A stretch of DNA of 45,753 bases from Lentibacter sp. (GTDB lineage Bacteria; Pseudomonadota; Alphaproteobacteria; Rhodobacterales; Rhodobacteraceae): assembly GCA_016744435.1 (NCBI GenBank), contig JADGEJ010000030.1, positions 1-45,753 of the forward strand. The letters are read 5' to 3'. Numbering within the stretch: the stretch's first letter is position 1; each line of letters begins with the position of its first letter. The translations under genes were made by a program, and so were the position numbers. Positions 18,055 through 26,410 of this stretch are shown here, in pieces. The notes under the pieces were generated by a model. That model saw only the letters and a program-made list of their open reading frames with translations. It was not told where the DNA came from and made no database searches.

Positions 18055-20310
18055 ATGTCGAAACAAAAAATCTCCCGCGAAGACGCACTTGCCTTTCACC
18101 TTGAGCCAACACCCGGCAAATGGGAGGTGACAGCGACTGTCCCAATGACAACGCAGCGCGACCTGTCGCTGGCCTATTCTCCGGGCGTGGCTGTGCCATG
18201 CGAAGACATCGCGGCAAACCCTGCGCTGGCCTACGACTACACCAACAAGGGCAACCTTGTGGCCGTTATTTCAAATGGTACAGCGGTACTTGGCCTCGGC
18301 AACTTGGGCGCACTTGGCAGCAAGCCAGTGATGGAGGGCAAGTCTGTTCTGTTCAAGCGCTTCGCTGATGTTAACAGCATCGACCTTGAGCTCGACACAG
18401 AAGACCCTGATGAGTTTATCAACGCTGTGCGCCTGATGGGGCCAACCTTCGGTGGCATCAACCTCGAAGACATCAAAGCGCCTGAGTGTTTTATCATCGA
18501 GCAAACGCTCAAAGAGCAGATGGACATTCCCGTCTTCCACGACGACCAGCACGGAACAGCCGTGATCTGCGCCGCTGGTCTACTTAACGCCTTGCAAATT
18601 TCCGGCAAGAAGATCGAAGATGTTAAGATCGTGGTGAACGGTGCTGGCGCGGCTGGCATCGCTTGTATCGAGCTGATCAAAGTCATGGGTGCCAAGCACG
18701 ACAACTGCATCCTGTGTGACACCAAAGGCGTGATCTACCAAGGCCGTGAGCAGGGCATGAACCAGTGGAAGTCGGCCCACGCCGCCAACACCGAAAGCCG
18801 GACCTTGGCCGAGGCCATGGATGGCGCTGACGTCTTCCTCGGCGTCTCTGCCAAAGGCGCCGTCACGCAAGACATGGTCGCCTCGATGGGCAAAAACGCT
18901 GTCATCTTCGCGATGGCCAACCCTGATCCGGAGATCACCCCCGAAGAGGCCCACGCCGTGCGCGAAGACGTGATCGTCGCGACAGGGCGCTCTGACTACC
19001 CCAACCAAGTCAACAACGTGCTCGGCTTCCCCTACCTGTTCCGCGGCGCACTCGACATTCACGCACGCGCGATCAACGACGAAATGAAGATAGCCTGCGC
19101 CGAAGCCCTCGCCAAGCTGGCCCGCGAAGACGTGCCTGACGAAGTTGCCATGGCCTACGGCACCAAACTCACGTTTGGCCGCGACTACATCATCCCGACA
19201 CCGTTTGATCCTCGCCTGATCTACGTCATCCCGCCCGCCGTTGCGAAGGCCGGCATGGACACAGGCGTCGCCCGCCGCCCGATCATCGACATGGAAGCTT
19301 ACGAGCTTTCGCTCAAATCGCGGATGGATCCGACAGCCAGCATCCTGCGCAGCCTCAACGCGCGCGCGCGCCAAAACCAAGCCCGCATGATCTTCGCTGA
19401 GGGCGACGACCCTCGCGTGCTGCGCGCCGCCGTGCAATACACCCGCTCAGGCATGGGCCAAGCCGTTGTTGTGGGCCGCGAGGAGGATATCAAAGATAAG
19501 CTCACCGCTGAAGGCATGGCCGACGCAGTGGGCGAACTCGAGATCGTCAACGCCGCCAACACGCCGCACTTGGACGAATACAAAGCCTTCCTCTACGAGC
19601 GCCTCCAGCGACAGGGCTTTGACAAGCACGACACGCACCGCCTCGCCGCGCGCGACCGCCACGTTTTCGCGGCACTCATGCTGGCCCACGGCCACGGCGA
19701 CGGGCTTGTCACAGGCGCAACCCGCAAGTCAGCCCACGTTATGCAGCGCATCAACATGGTGTTTGACGCCGACGCCCAACACGGCGCCGTTGGCGTCACA
19801 GCTCTCTTGCACAAAGGCCGCATCGTTATCGTCGGTGACACGCTGGTGCACGAGTGGCCCGACGAGCAAGACCTCGCGACAATCGCCGAGCGCTCTGCTG
19901 ACGTTGCCCGCCACTTGGGCCTTGAGCCGCGCGTCGCTTTCGTGAGCTTCTCAACGTTTGGCTACCCACGTTCAGAGCGCGCCGAAAAGATGCACCTCGC
20001 GCCAACTGTTTTGGAGCAACGCGGCGTCGACTTCGAGTTCGAAGGCGAGATGACAGTTGATGTCGCCCTCAACGCAACAGCGCAAAAGAGCTACCCGTTC
20101 TCGCGCCTCACTGGCCCAGCCAACATCTTGGTTGTGCCCGCGCGCCACTCGGCCTCGATCTCAACCAAGCTCATGCAAGAAATGGCCGGCGCAACTGTCA
20201 TCGGCCCCATCCTCGCTGGCATTGATGAAAGCATCCAAATCTGCTCGACGGTTTCGACAGTCAACGACATCGTAAACATGGCGGTTCTGGCGGCCTGTAA
20301 AGTGGGGTAG
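18055..20310 (+). CDS. maeB: NADP-dependent malic enzyme (MaeB type)
   Basis: A 751-residue MaeB-type malic enzyme that decarboxylates malate to pyruvate with NADP, supplying pyruvate and NADPH in cells growing on organic acids. The N-terminal malic part (about 1-430) shows DLSLAYSPGVAVPC, IKAPECFIIEQ and VFHDDQHGTA with the metal-binding acidic residues, then the NAD(P) fold VVNGAGAAGIACIEL. The rest (about 440-751) is a phosphotransacetylase-like domain, which in this family is regulatory (acetyl-CoA sensing) rather than catalytic. Length is normal. Its ATG follows a likely promoter at 17996-18024. The stop is 6 nt before the next gene, suggesting cotranscription with the PfkB kinase. Confidence 0.96.
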   Translation: MSKQKISREDALAFHLEPTPGKWEVTATVPMTTQRDLSLAYSPGVAVPCEDIAANPALAYDYTNKGNLVAVISNGTAVLGLGNLGALGSKPVMEGKSVLFKRFADVNSIDLELDTEDPDEFINAVRLMGPTFGGINLEDIKAPECFIIEQTLKEQMDIPVFHDDQHGTAVICAAGLLNALQISGKKIEDVKIVVNGAGAAGIACIELIKVMGAKHDNCILCDTKGVIYQGREQGMNQWKSAHAANTESRTLAEAMDGADVFLGVSAKGAVTQDMVASMGKNAVIFAMANPDPEITPEEAHAVREDVIVATGRSDYPNQVNNVLGFPYLFRGALDIHARAINDEMKIACAEALAKLAREDVPDEVAMAYGTKLTFGRDYIIPTPFDPRLIYVIPPAVAKAGMDTGVARRPIIDMEAYELSLKSRMDPTASILRSLNARARQNQARMIFAEGDDPRVLRAAVQYTRSGMGQAVVVGREEDIKDKLTAEGMADAVGELEIVNAANTPHLDEYKAFLYERLQRQGFDKHDTHRLAARDRHVFAALMLAHGHGDGLVTGATRKSAHVMQRINMVFDADAQHGAVGVTALLHKGRIVIVGDTLVHEWPDEQDLATIAERSADVARHLGLEPRVAFVSFSTFGYPRSERAEKMHLAPTVLEQRGVDFEFEGEMTVDVALNATAQKSYPFSRLTGPANILVVPARHSASISTKLMQEMAGATVIGPILAGIDESIQICSTVSTVNDIVNMAVLAACKVG

Positions 20311-20316
20311 CACCGC

Positions 20317-21192
20317 GTGACAATCTTCTGCCTCGGCTCGATCAACCTAGACCACTTCTATGAAGTGCCCCACCTGCCGCAGCCGGGCGAAACACTCCTC
20401 GCAATCGCCCACAGCACAGGCCTCGGCGGCAAAGGCGCGAACCAATCTGTCGCCGCCGCCCAAGCCGGCGCGCCCGTCGTGCACATAGGCTCCATCGGGC
20501 CTGACGGCAGCTGGGCCACAGAGCGCTTGGCAGCCTTAGGCGTCGACACTGCTCACATCGCGACAGTCAAAGCCCCCACTGCCCACGCCATCATCAACGT
20601 TGATCCAAACGCAGAGAACGCCATCGTGGTTTTTGCAGGCGCAAACATGAAACAGTCTCTAACAAGGCTAAATAAGGCACTTGAGACTGCCAGAAAAGGC
20701 GACATGCTGCTGCTCCAAAACGAGACCAACTTACAGTTTGAGGCAGCCACAATCGCTCGCGCGAAGAACGTGACAGTTGCCTACTCCGCCGCCCCCTTCA
20801 ACGCCGAAGCAACGCAATCCCTCCTTCCACTGACAGACATCCTCATCCTCAACACAGTCGAAATGCAGCAACTCTCAGACGCCACAGGCCTCACACCTCA
20901 GCAGCTCAACCCGCAAACAATCGTCATCACCGAAGGCGCAAACGGCGGCCGCGCCATAACCCCTGAGGGCGAACAGCGCTTCCCTGCATTCCCCGTCAAA
21001 GCCCTCGACACAACAGGCGCGGGCGACACCCACGCAGGCTATCTCGCCGCCGCCCTCCATGAAGGTCAGCCTTTACAAGAAGCCCTCCGCCTCGCCTCAG
21101 CCGCCGCCGCCCTCAAGGTCAAAAAAAGAGGGGCAGCCGAAGCAATCCCCTCCCGCGCCGAAGTCGACACATTCCTAAGTTTTCAAACCTAG
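20317..21192 (+). CDS. PfkB-family sugar kinase (ribokinase-like)
   Basis: A 291-residue kinase of the PfkB/ribokinase family. GLGGKGANQSVAAAQAG (about residues 33-49) is signature 1. DTTGAGDTHAGYLAAAL (near 228) is signature 2, with the catalytic Asp in GAGD. These features resemble RbsK, which phosphorylates ribose, but sugar choice cannot be told by eye. The start is GTG at 20317 with GGGG a few bases upstream; no closer ATG is available. It follows maeB by 6 nt. No sugar transporter lies next to it. A hairpin repeat shared with 5382-5429 follows its stop. Confidence 0.85.
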   Translation: MTIFCLGSINLDHFYEVPHLPQPGETLLAIAHSTGLGGKGANQSVAAAQAGAPVVHIGSIGPDGSWATERLAALGVDTAHIATVKAPTAHAIINVDPNAENAIVVFAGANMKQSLTRLNKALETARKGDMLLLQNETNLQFEAATIARAKNVTVAYSAAPFNAEATQSLLPLTDILILNTVEMQQLSDATGLTPQQLNPQTIVITEGANGGRAITPEGEQRFPAFPVKALDTTGAGDTHAGYLAAALHEGQPLQEALRLASAAAALKVKKRGAAEAIPSRAEVDTFLSFQT

Positions 21193-21193
21193 C

Positions 21194-21246
21194 TCTTTTT
21201 CTTTCCAGAAATATCCTGGGGGAGTTTGAGGGGGCAAGGCCCCCTC
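21194..21246 (+). repeat. dispersed hairpin element, copy 2
   Basis: After the kinase stop the sequence again reads CTTTTTCTTTCCAGAAATATCC then GGGGG, as at 5382-5410, and ends in an 8-bp perfect hairpin GAGGGGGC/GCCCCCTC with a 3-nt AAG loop (21228-21246). Between convergent genes it could act as a transcription end or barrier, but no T-tract follows on either strand. The arm sequence differs from copy 1 while the pairing is kept. Confidence 0.7.
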
Positions 21247-21281
21247 ATCACCGCGACTTGGCGAAGCCAAGGCGCAATCCT

Positions 21282-21932
21282 TTAGCCTGCAAACGGAGCC
21301 GCACTTCCCCAGAGAGCTTTCACTTTCTTGTCGCGCCCACAGGCCTTGCGATAAAACTTATACGCGGCCGCCTTGCTCTTCGGTCCGGCCCGCGTCAGCA
21401 CCACCTTGCTGCTCTTGTAGTAATCCTGATGGTAGGCTTCCGCCGCGTAAAACCCCTTCAGCGGCAAAACCTTGGTGACAATCTTGCGCCCCAAGTCCTT
21501 GCCCGCTTCCGCTACGGCCTTCTGAGCCGAAGCTTTCTGCGCAGCGCCTTTATAAAACAACGCCGTTTTATAGGCCGAGCCCCTGTCACAAAACTGCCCG
21601 CCCGGGTCCGTCGGGTCAATCGAGCGCATAAACATGTTCAGCACTTTATCGCGGCTGATCTTCCCTGCATCAAAAGTGATCTTCACCACCTCATAGTGCC
21701 CCGCGTGGCTCTTGTATGTCGGGTTGGTCGACTTGCCGCCACTAAAGCCCGAAACCGCGCTGATAACGCCGGGAACGCTCTCAAAGTCTTTCTCGACACA
21801 CCAAAAGCAGCCGCCCGCGACAACAAGTTCTTCACGCGGCCCCGCATGGGCCAACCCCGCCTGCAGCAGAACGGCCAATCCGATCAGCACGCCCAATACC
21901 CAGGCTTTCGTTTCTCTCACACAGCACATCAT
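21282..21932 (-). CDS. msrA: exported peptide-methionine (S)-S-oxide reductase
   Basis: A 216-residue MsrA that reduces the S-form of methionine sulfoxide in oxidised proteins. The catalytic motif is GCFWCVEKDFE near residue 41, followed by SGFSGGKSTNPTYKSHAGHYE. SIDPTDPGGQFCDRGSAY (near 108) carries a further Cys that may resolve the disulfide. Unlike the usual cytosolic enzyme, it has a signal peptide (WVLGVLIGLAVLLQAGLAHA, residues 10-29), so it probably acts in the periplasm. The start is ATG at 21932, eight nucleotides after AAGGAG; GTG at 21935 is possible. No MsrB or MsrPQ gene is adjacent. Confidence 0.92.
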   Translation of the reverse strand: MMCCVRETKAWVLGVLIGLAVLLQAGLAHAGPREELVVAGGCFWCVEKDFESVPGVISAVSGFSGGKSTNPTYKSHAGHYEVVKITFDAGKISRDKVLNMFMRSIDPTDPGGQFCDRGSAYKTALFYKGAAQKASAQKAVAEAGKDLGRKIVTKVLPLKGFYAAEAYHQDYYKSSKVVLTRAGPKSKAAAYKFYRKACGRDKKVKALWGSAAPFAG

Positions 21933-22041
21933 CACGCGTTCTCCTTCATTTCGCTTGGCTCCACCCTAGCGCCATAAAACTCGCCTGTAGACAGGCCTCA
22001 CAGAGAGGTTACTACTCGTTCCCAAAACGTGAGGAGCCGAC

Positions 22042-22947
22042 ATGTCTGACAAAATCACAACCCACGCCGCCGAAGAAGACGCGCGCAATGAGAAAATCCT
22101 GATCTGGCTTAATGGCCGCTGTGTTCCCAAGGCCGAGGCACTGGTGAGCGTTTATGACAGCGGCTTTATGCTTGGCGACGGTGTTTGGGAAGGTCTGCGC
22201 CTTTACAACGGCAACTGGGCCTTCTGGAGCGAGCACTTTGACAGGCTTTTTGAGGCCGCAAAGGCGATTGATCTCAACATTGGCATGACCAAAGAACAGC
22301 TCTTTTCCGCCTTGTTAGAGACACAAACAGCGAATGAGATGACAACAGATGCGCATGCGCGCCTTATGGTCACGCGCGGTGTCAAAACACGCCCGTTCCA
22401 ACACCCCTCGCTCAGCCAGCAAGGCCCTACAGTGACCATCATAATGGAGCACTCTCAGCCGAAAATCCCACGTCCTATCAAGCTGGCGACAGTGCCACAC
22501 ATCCGCGGTTTGCCGATGACGCAAGACCCGAAGCTAAACTCGCATTCCAAGCTTAACTGCATCCTCGCCTGCATCGCCGCCGAGAAAGCAGGCGCTGACG
22601 AGGCCTTGATGCTTGATGTGCATGGCTTTGTGAACACCACCAACGCCTGCAACTTTTTCATCGTCCGCAAAGGCGCCGTTTGGACAAGCACAGGCGACTA
22701 TTGCATGAACGGCATCACCCGCCAGAAAGTGATAGATGTTTGCCGCGCTGACGGCATCCCGATTTTTGAGCGCAACTATTCTCTGGTTGACACCTACGGC
22801 GCTGACGAGGCCTTCCTCACAGGCACATTCGGCGCGCAAACTCCGGTGAGCGAGATAGATGGCCGCGCAATTGGCGAAGGCGAAATGGGGCCAATCACCC
22901 TGCGCATCCGCACTCTCTACAAAGAGCTGATCGAGGCCAGCACATGA
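22042..22947 (+). CDS. class IV aminotransferase-like protein (BCAT/D-AAT fold), atypical
   Basis: A 301-residue protein of the class IV PLP aminotransferase fold. Landmarks are WLNGRCVPKAEALVSVYDSG, the PLP lysine in NSHSKLNCILA (Lys170) and TGTFGAQTPVSEIDGR near 256. Against BCAT, D-amino-acid aminotransferase and ADC lyase, the segment V-x-E-x4-N-x-F that gives the PLP-N1 glutamate reads VNTTNACNFF here, with Thr199 at the Glu position. That argues for altered chemistry or substrate. It begins after GAGGAG at ATG 22042 and overlaps the sulfotransferase-like gene by 4 nt. Plants have BCAT-like proteins that, as I recall, fuse such a domain to a P-loop domain. It is not a safe call for branched-chain transamination. 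Confidence 0.8.
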   Translation: MSDKITTHAAEEDARNEKILIWLNGRCVPKAEALVSVYDSGFMLGDGVWEGLRLYNGNWAFWSEHFDRLFEAAKAIDLNIGMTKEQLFSALLETQTANEMTTDAHARLMVTRGVKTRPFQHPSLSQQGPTVTIIMEHSQPKIPRPIKLATVPHIRGLPMTQDPKLNSHSKLNCILACIAAEKAGADEALMLDVHGFVNTTNACNFFIVRKGAVWTSTGDYCMNGITRQKVIDVCRADGIPIFERNYSLVDTYGADEAFLTGTFGAQTPVSEIDGRAIGEGEMGPITLRIRTLYKELIEAST

Positions 22948-23660
22948 CTTCTATTGCCATGTGGTCAGGCCCGCGCAACCTCTCCACCGCGATGATGTAT
23001 GCTTTCGGCAATCGCGATGATTGCGCCGTGGTCGACGAACCGTTCTATGCGCACTACCTCGCCGAAACGGGCCTTGAGCACCCGATGCGCGAAGACGTGC
23101 TCGCCAGCCAGCCGCAAGACGCTGAATCAGTCGTTCAGTCTCTAACACAGCCCAAGTCTCAGCATTTCTACCAAAAGCATATGTGCCAACACATGCTGCC
23201 TTCAGTGCCGCGCGACTGGATGTTTGGCGTGCAAAACGTCTTCCTCATCCGCCACCCCGCCCGCGTTATTGCCAGCTTTGGGGCCAAGTATGAGGGCTTC
23301 GGGCTTGCCGACATCGGCTTTTCGCAACAGCTTGAGCTTTACAAAATGCTGCGTGCTGCCGGGCAAAACCCGCTGGTCATCGACAGTGCTGACATTCGCA
23401 ACAACCCCGCCGCCATGCTGCGCGCGCTCTGCGGCAAGCTCGACATCGCATTTGACGAGGCCATGTTGCACTGGCCCAAAGGCGGTCACGCCTCTGACGG
23501 CGCTTGGGCGCCGCACTGGTATAACGCGGTGCACGACTCCACAGGCTTTGCCGGCCCCGAAGGCCCGTTGCCCTCGTTAGACTCACCGCAGCAAAACGAA
23601 CTCCTCACCAGTGCCATGCCAATTTATGAGGCCCTTTCGACATGCAAACTGACAGCCTAA
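22944..23660 (+). CDS. sulfotransferase-like P-loop protein
   Basis: A 238-residue protein of the sulfotransferase superfamily. MWSGPRNLSTAMMYAFGNR (residues 6-24) corresponds to the 5'-phosphosulfate-binding loop, and VFLIRHPARVIASFGAKYEGF (near 99) to the 3'-phosphate-binding segment with Arg-His-Pro. The protein is short for a sulfotransferase, so both sulfonation by PAPS and another nucleotide-linked role are open. It begins by ATGA overlap with the atypical aminotransferase-like gene and overlaps the DUF3137 gene by 19 nt at its end. The tight coupling indicates a joint function. No signal peptide is present, so it is cytoplasmic. Confidence 0.78.
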   Translation: MTSIAMWSGPRNLSTAMMYAFGNRDDCAVVDEPFYAHYLAETGLEHPMREDVLASQPQDAESVVQSLTQPKSQHFYQKHMCQHMLPSVPRDWMFGVQNVFLIRHPARVIASFGAKYEGFGLADIGFSQQLELYKMLRAAGQNPLVIDSADIRNNPAAMLRALCGKLDIAFDEAMLHWPKGGHASDGAWAPHWYNAVHDSTGFAGPEGPLPSLDSPQQNELLTSAMPIYEALSTCKLTA

Positions 23661-24556
23661 CTAACGACTTTTCCGCCGCCGTAGAGGCGATCACCGCCCA
23701 GAAAATGCGTTTCAAACTTGAGTTGGGTTTGGGGGCAGTTGTTATGATCATCATCTACTTTTGGATGATCAACGCCAAATTCGACGGCTTCACTTTCTAC
23801 GTGATCCCCGCCTTAGGCCTGTGTGGCCTCTATGTTTTGCAAATGAAACGATACAAAAAACACAGCGCTGACCAGATCATGCCCTTGCTTTGCGGAGCCA
23901 TCGACGGCCTCAGATACAACGGCCTTCAAACGCCGAGCTTGTCTCACCATGAAAAAACCATGTTGCTTCCAAAGGGCCACTTCAGCGGAGAGGGCATCAG
24001 CATTTCCGGAAGCTTCGGCGACCAAAGATTTCGGCAAAGCAACATCATTCTTCAGGAAAGACGTGGCAAGTCTACGGTGACAACCTTCCAAGGTGTTTTG
24101 CTTGCACTCCCAGCGCTTGGCATCGAGCCCACACTGCTTGTGCGCCCCTCCGACCAAGGGCGCGGAGCAATCAGCACTTGGATCTTCGGCTCTGATGATC
24201 CGATGCCCGCTCAAGCCCCGCTTGGCAGGCTCTCGAGCTTCGGCGAACACCTCACCCTCTTTGCGCCTGACGATTCAGCCCTTGCCGAGTTCGCCCCGAA
24301 GCTCAAAAGCTTGATCAAACAGTCTGACGCCGTGTTCACAGACAGCGCAACAATCGACGCTGTTTTGACCACTCAAAGCAGCACCCTCATCGCGATTGCT
24401 GACGGCTCTCTGCCCTTCGCAATTGGTGGCATTTTCCAGTCAAAGGCAGCGCTCGCCCACGACATTGAGCGCGCATCAGGCGAATTGAGCTTGCCCATCA
24501 AGCTGATGCAACTTTGGTCGCAAGGCCTGAGCGGAATAGCATATGAGCTGAATTAA
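23642..24556 (+). CDS. DUF3137-like membrane protein
   Basis: A 304-residue protein with two membrane segments near the N-terminus (about 27-45 and 51-68), then a long cytoplasmic or periplasmic domain of about 230 residues. It resembles DUF3137: FKGVLLALP-like segments (here TTFQGVLLALPALG near 147) and a paired FGSDDP/LFAPDD region near 178-205. Function is unknown. The ATG at 23642 lies within the sulfotransferase-like gene and overlaps it by 19 nt, so it is translated as part of the same unit. The DUF assignment is from memory of the general pattern and should be taken as moderate. Confidence 0.6.
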   Translation: MQTDSLTNDFSAAVEAITAQKMRFKLELGLGAVVMIIIYFWMINAKFDGFTFYVIPALGLCGLYVLQMKRYKKHSADQIMPLLCGAIDGLRYNGLQTPSLSHHEKTMLLPKGHFSGEGISISGSFGDQRFRQSNIILQERRGKSTVTTFQGVLLALPALGIEPTLLVRPSDQGRGAISTWIFGSDDPMPAQAPLGRLSSFGEHLTLFAPDDSALAEFAPKLKSLIKQSDAVFTDSATIDAVLTTQSSTLIAIADGSLPFAIGGIFQSKAALAHDIERASGELSLPIKLMQLWSQGLSGIAYELN

Positions 24557-24679
24557 CCAAAAACTCACCGTTAAACCGCTACCTTTTGGCCCAATTGCGA
24601 CAGAAAACACGCTATTCCCCTTGTCACACATCTCGGTTGCTCTATCTGTCATTCAAACAACAAAAAGCTACAAAGACGC

Positions 24680-25729
24680 ATGAACATCACACCAGATTTT
24701 CCGACCGAGAAGCCAGACGCTAAATCAGCCCAAGCCAAATCAGCCCAAGCATGGGTAAGAATCCTCGCCAAATATCGCGACCCCGACACAACGCGCAGCT
24801 TTCTCGAGCTGGCAGTCACGGTTGTGCCCTTCCTTGCGCTTTGGGCCCTCGCTTGGGCCGCGCTCTCTGTCAGCGTTTGGCTCACACTTTTGCTGTCTGT
24901 CCCGACAGCTATGTTCCTCTTGCGCCTGTTCACAATCCAGCATGACTGCGGCCATGGCTCGCTGTTCAAAAACCGCGATCTGAGTGACTGGGTCGGGCGT
25001 GTTCTCGGTGTTGCCACGGTCACGCCTTACGCGCTCTGGCGCCGCACGCATTCGATCCACCACAGCACGCACGGCAACCTCGCCAAGCGCGGCATCGGTG
25101 ACATCGTCACGCTCACGGTTGACGAATACAATGCGCGCTCGCCGCTCTGGAAGCTTCAGTATCGCGCCTATCGCAACCCCGTCTTTCTGTTTGCTTTCGT
25201 GCCAAGCTATCTCTTCCTCATCCAGCAACGCTTCCCCGTTGGCCTGACGAATGACAAGAAATACTGGATCAGCGCCATGGGAACCAACCTCGCCATCTTC
25301 GCTATCCTCGGGACGATGTACGCATTCGGCGGCTGGGCTCCGATCCTGTTTATCTTCCTGCCATCCACAATCATGGCGGCTACGCTCGGCATGTGGCTGT
25401 TCTATGTCCAGCACCAGTTTGAAGAAACAACCTGGGACCAGAACGAAGACTGGCAGTTGCACGACTCAGCGCTGCACGGCAGCTCCTATTACGTGCTGCC
25501 GAACTGGCTCAACTGGTTCAGCGCCAATATCGGCATCCACCACGTGCACCACCTCTACGCGCGCATCCCGTTCTACCGCCTGCCCGAAGTGCTGCGTGAC
25601 AACGAAGAACTTGCGCAGATCAACCGGATGACGATTACGGAAAGCTTCGCCAGCGCCCGCATGCGCCTGTGGGACGAGCAGGGAAAACGCCTGCTCACAT
25701 TCGCCCAAGCAAAAGCGCTAACCGCTTAA
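24680..25729 (+). CDS. membrane fatty acid desaturase
   Basis: A 349-residue di-iron membrane desaturase. The three histidine boxes are complete: HDCGHG near residue 91, HSIHHSTHG near 126 and HVHHL near 290. Hydrophobic stretches between them give about four membrane passes. It fits acyl-lipid or acyl-CoA desaturases (DesA/DesC type), which adjust membrane fluidity, or beta-carotene-like ketolases; the box spacing favours a fatty acid. The N-terminus (KSAQAKSAQA, residues 15-24) carries a 15-nt tandem repeat. Its stop overlaps the convergent crotonase gene by 4 nt. A 120-nt gap separates it from DUF3137, with a weak promoter-like pair TTGTCA and TATCTG. Confidence 0.9.
   Translation: MNITPDFPTEKPDAKSAQAKSAQAWVRILAKYRDPDTTRSFLELAVTVVPFLALWALAWAALSVSVWLTLLLSVPTAMFLLRLFTIQHDCGHGSLFKNRDLSDWVGRVLGVATVTPYALWRRTHSIHHSTHGNLAKRGIGDIVTLTVDEYNARSPLWKLQYRAYRNPVFLFAFVPSYLFLIQQRFPVGLTNDKKYWISAMGTNLAIFAILGTMYAFGGWAPILFIFLPSTIMAATLGMWLFYVQHQFEETTWDQNEDWQLHDSALHGSSYYVLPNWLNWFSANIGIHHVHHLYARIPFYRLPEVLRDNEELAQINRMTITESFASARMRLWDEQGKRLLTFAQAKALTA
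24722..24750 (+). repeat. 15-nt tandem duplication in the desaturase N-terminus
   Basis: The unit AAATCAGCCCAAGCC at 24722-24736 is repeated at 24737-24750, differing only where the second copy runs into the following base. It encodes KSAQA twice in frame, in an apparently disordered N-terminal tail. Near identity at the DNA level suggests recent slippage. Confidence 0.85.
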
Positions 25730-26394
25730 GAAATCTGCTCAAGGTAGGCGCGCATTTCTGCGAGCGTGTCACTGCGAACATACGCCTTGTTACGCCCATA
25801 AGCGCTTGAAAGCTTCGCCAACTGCTCGGCAATGCCCCGCGTTGTGGCCACAAGCGCGGCAGGCTCAACCACAACATCAAGCAAGCCAGCTTCCACCGCC
25901 AGATCAGGCCCAAGGTTCTCTGACTGGATAGCAACCCGTGTGAGAAAACGCTTGGTGATCCGCGCCTTCGCAAGGGCTACAAGCAGCGCGTTCAAGTCCA
26001 TGCCGATAGCTGTTTCCGGCAGGCTAAACTTGTGGCTGCCCTGCGTGCCTACCCGCGTATCACAGGCCATGAGCAAGAAGGCCCCCATGCCAATAGCGTG
26101 GCCGTCGCAGGCGGCGAGAAGCGGCTTCTTAAACTCATAAAGTCGCACCAAAAGCTCAAATCCGCCCTTGATAAGAACACTCTGATGCTCGCCGCCTTTT
26201 TGCAGCTCCTTCAAGTCAAACCCAGCCGAGAACATGCCTTCGCGCCCCGTCAAGATAAGCGCGCTAGCCTTGTCAGCTTCAGCACGATCAAGCGCGGCGT
26301 TCATACCCTCAAGAAACCCCGATGAGACAGCATTTGCCTTGCTGTCGTTCATCGTGATCGTGGCAATCGTGCCGTCTAGCTGGTAGTCAAACAT
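25726..26394 (-). CDS. crotonase / enoyl-CoA hydratase-isomerase family protein
   Basis: A 222-residue crotonase-fold protein. Oxyanion-hole segments are visible: FSAGFDLKEL near residue 56 and ACDGHAIGMGAFLLMACD near 95. SLPETAIGM near 121 supplies the second catalytic-position Glu. It is about 40 residues shorter than typical hydratases, lacking part of the C-terminal trimerisation region, so its chemistry (hydration, isomerisation or hydrolysis of acyl-CoA) is open. Convergent with the desaturase by 4 nt. Its 5' region holds a repeat-like inverted sequence at 26411-26455. Confidence 0.85.
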   Translation of the reverse strand: MFDYQLDGTIATITMNDSKANAVSSGFLEGMNAALDRAEADKASALILTGREGMFSAGFDLKELQKGGEHQSVLIKGGFELLVRLYEFKKPLLAACDGHAIGMGAFLLMACDTRVGTQGSHKFSLPETAIGMDLNALLVALAKARITKRFLTRVAIQSENLGPDLAVEAGLLDVVVEPAALVATTRGIAEQLAKLSSAYGRNKAYVRSDTLAEMRAYLEQIS

Positions 26395-26410
26395 GTCTAT
26401 GATCTTTCCT

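Noticed and set aside
18580-19437. 285-residue minus-strand frame inside maeB
   Set aside because: Antisense of a clear malic enzyme with no ribosome site and no recognisable motif.
21258-21977. 239-residue plus-strand frame over msrA
   Set aside because: Pure antisense of msrA with its Arg-rich composition; no domain visible.
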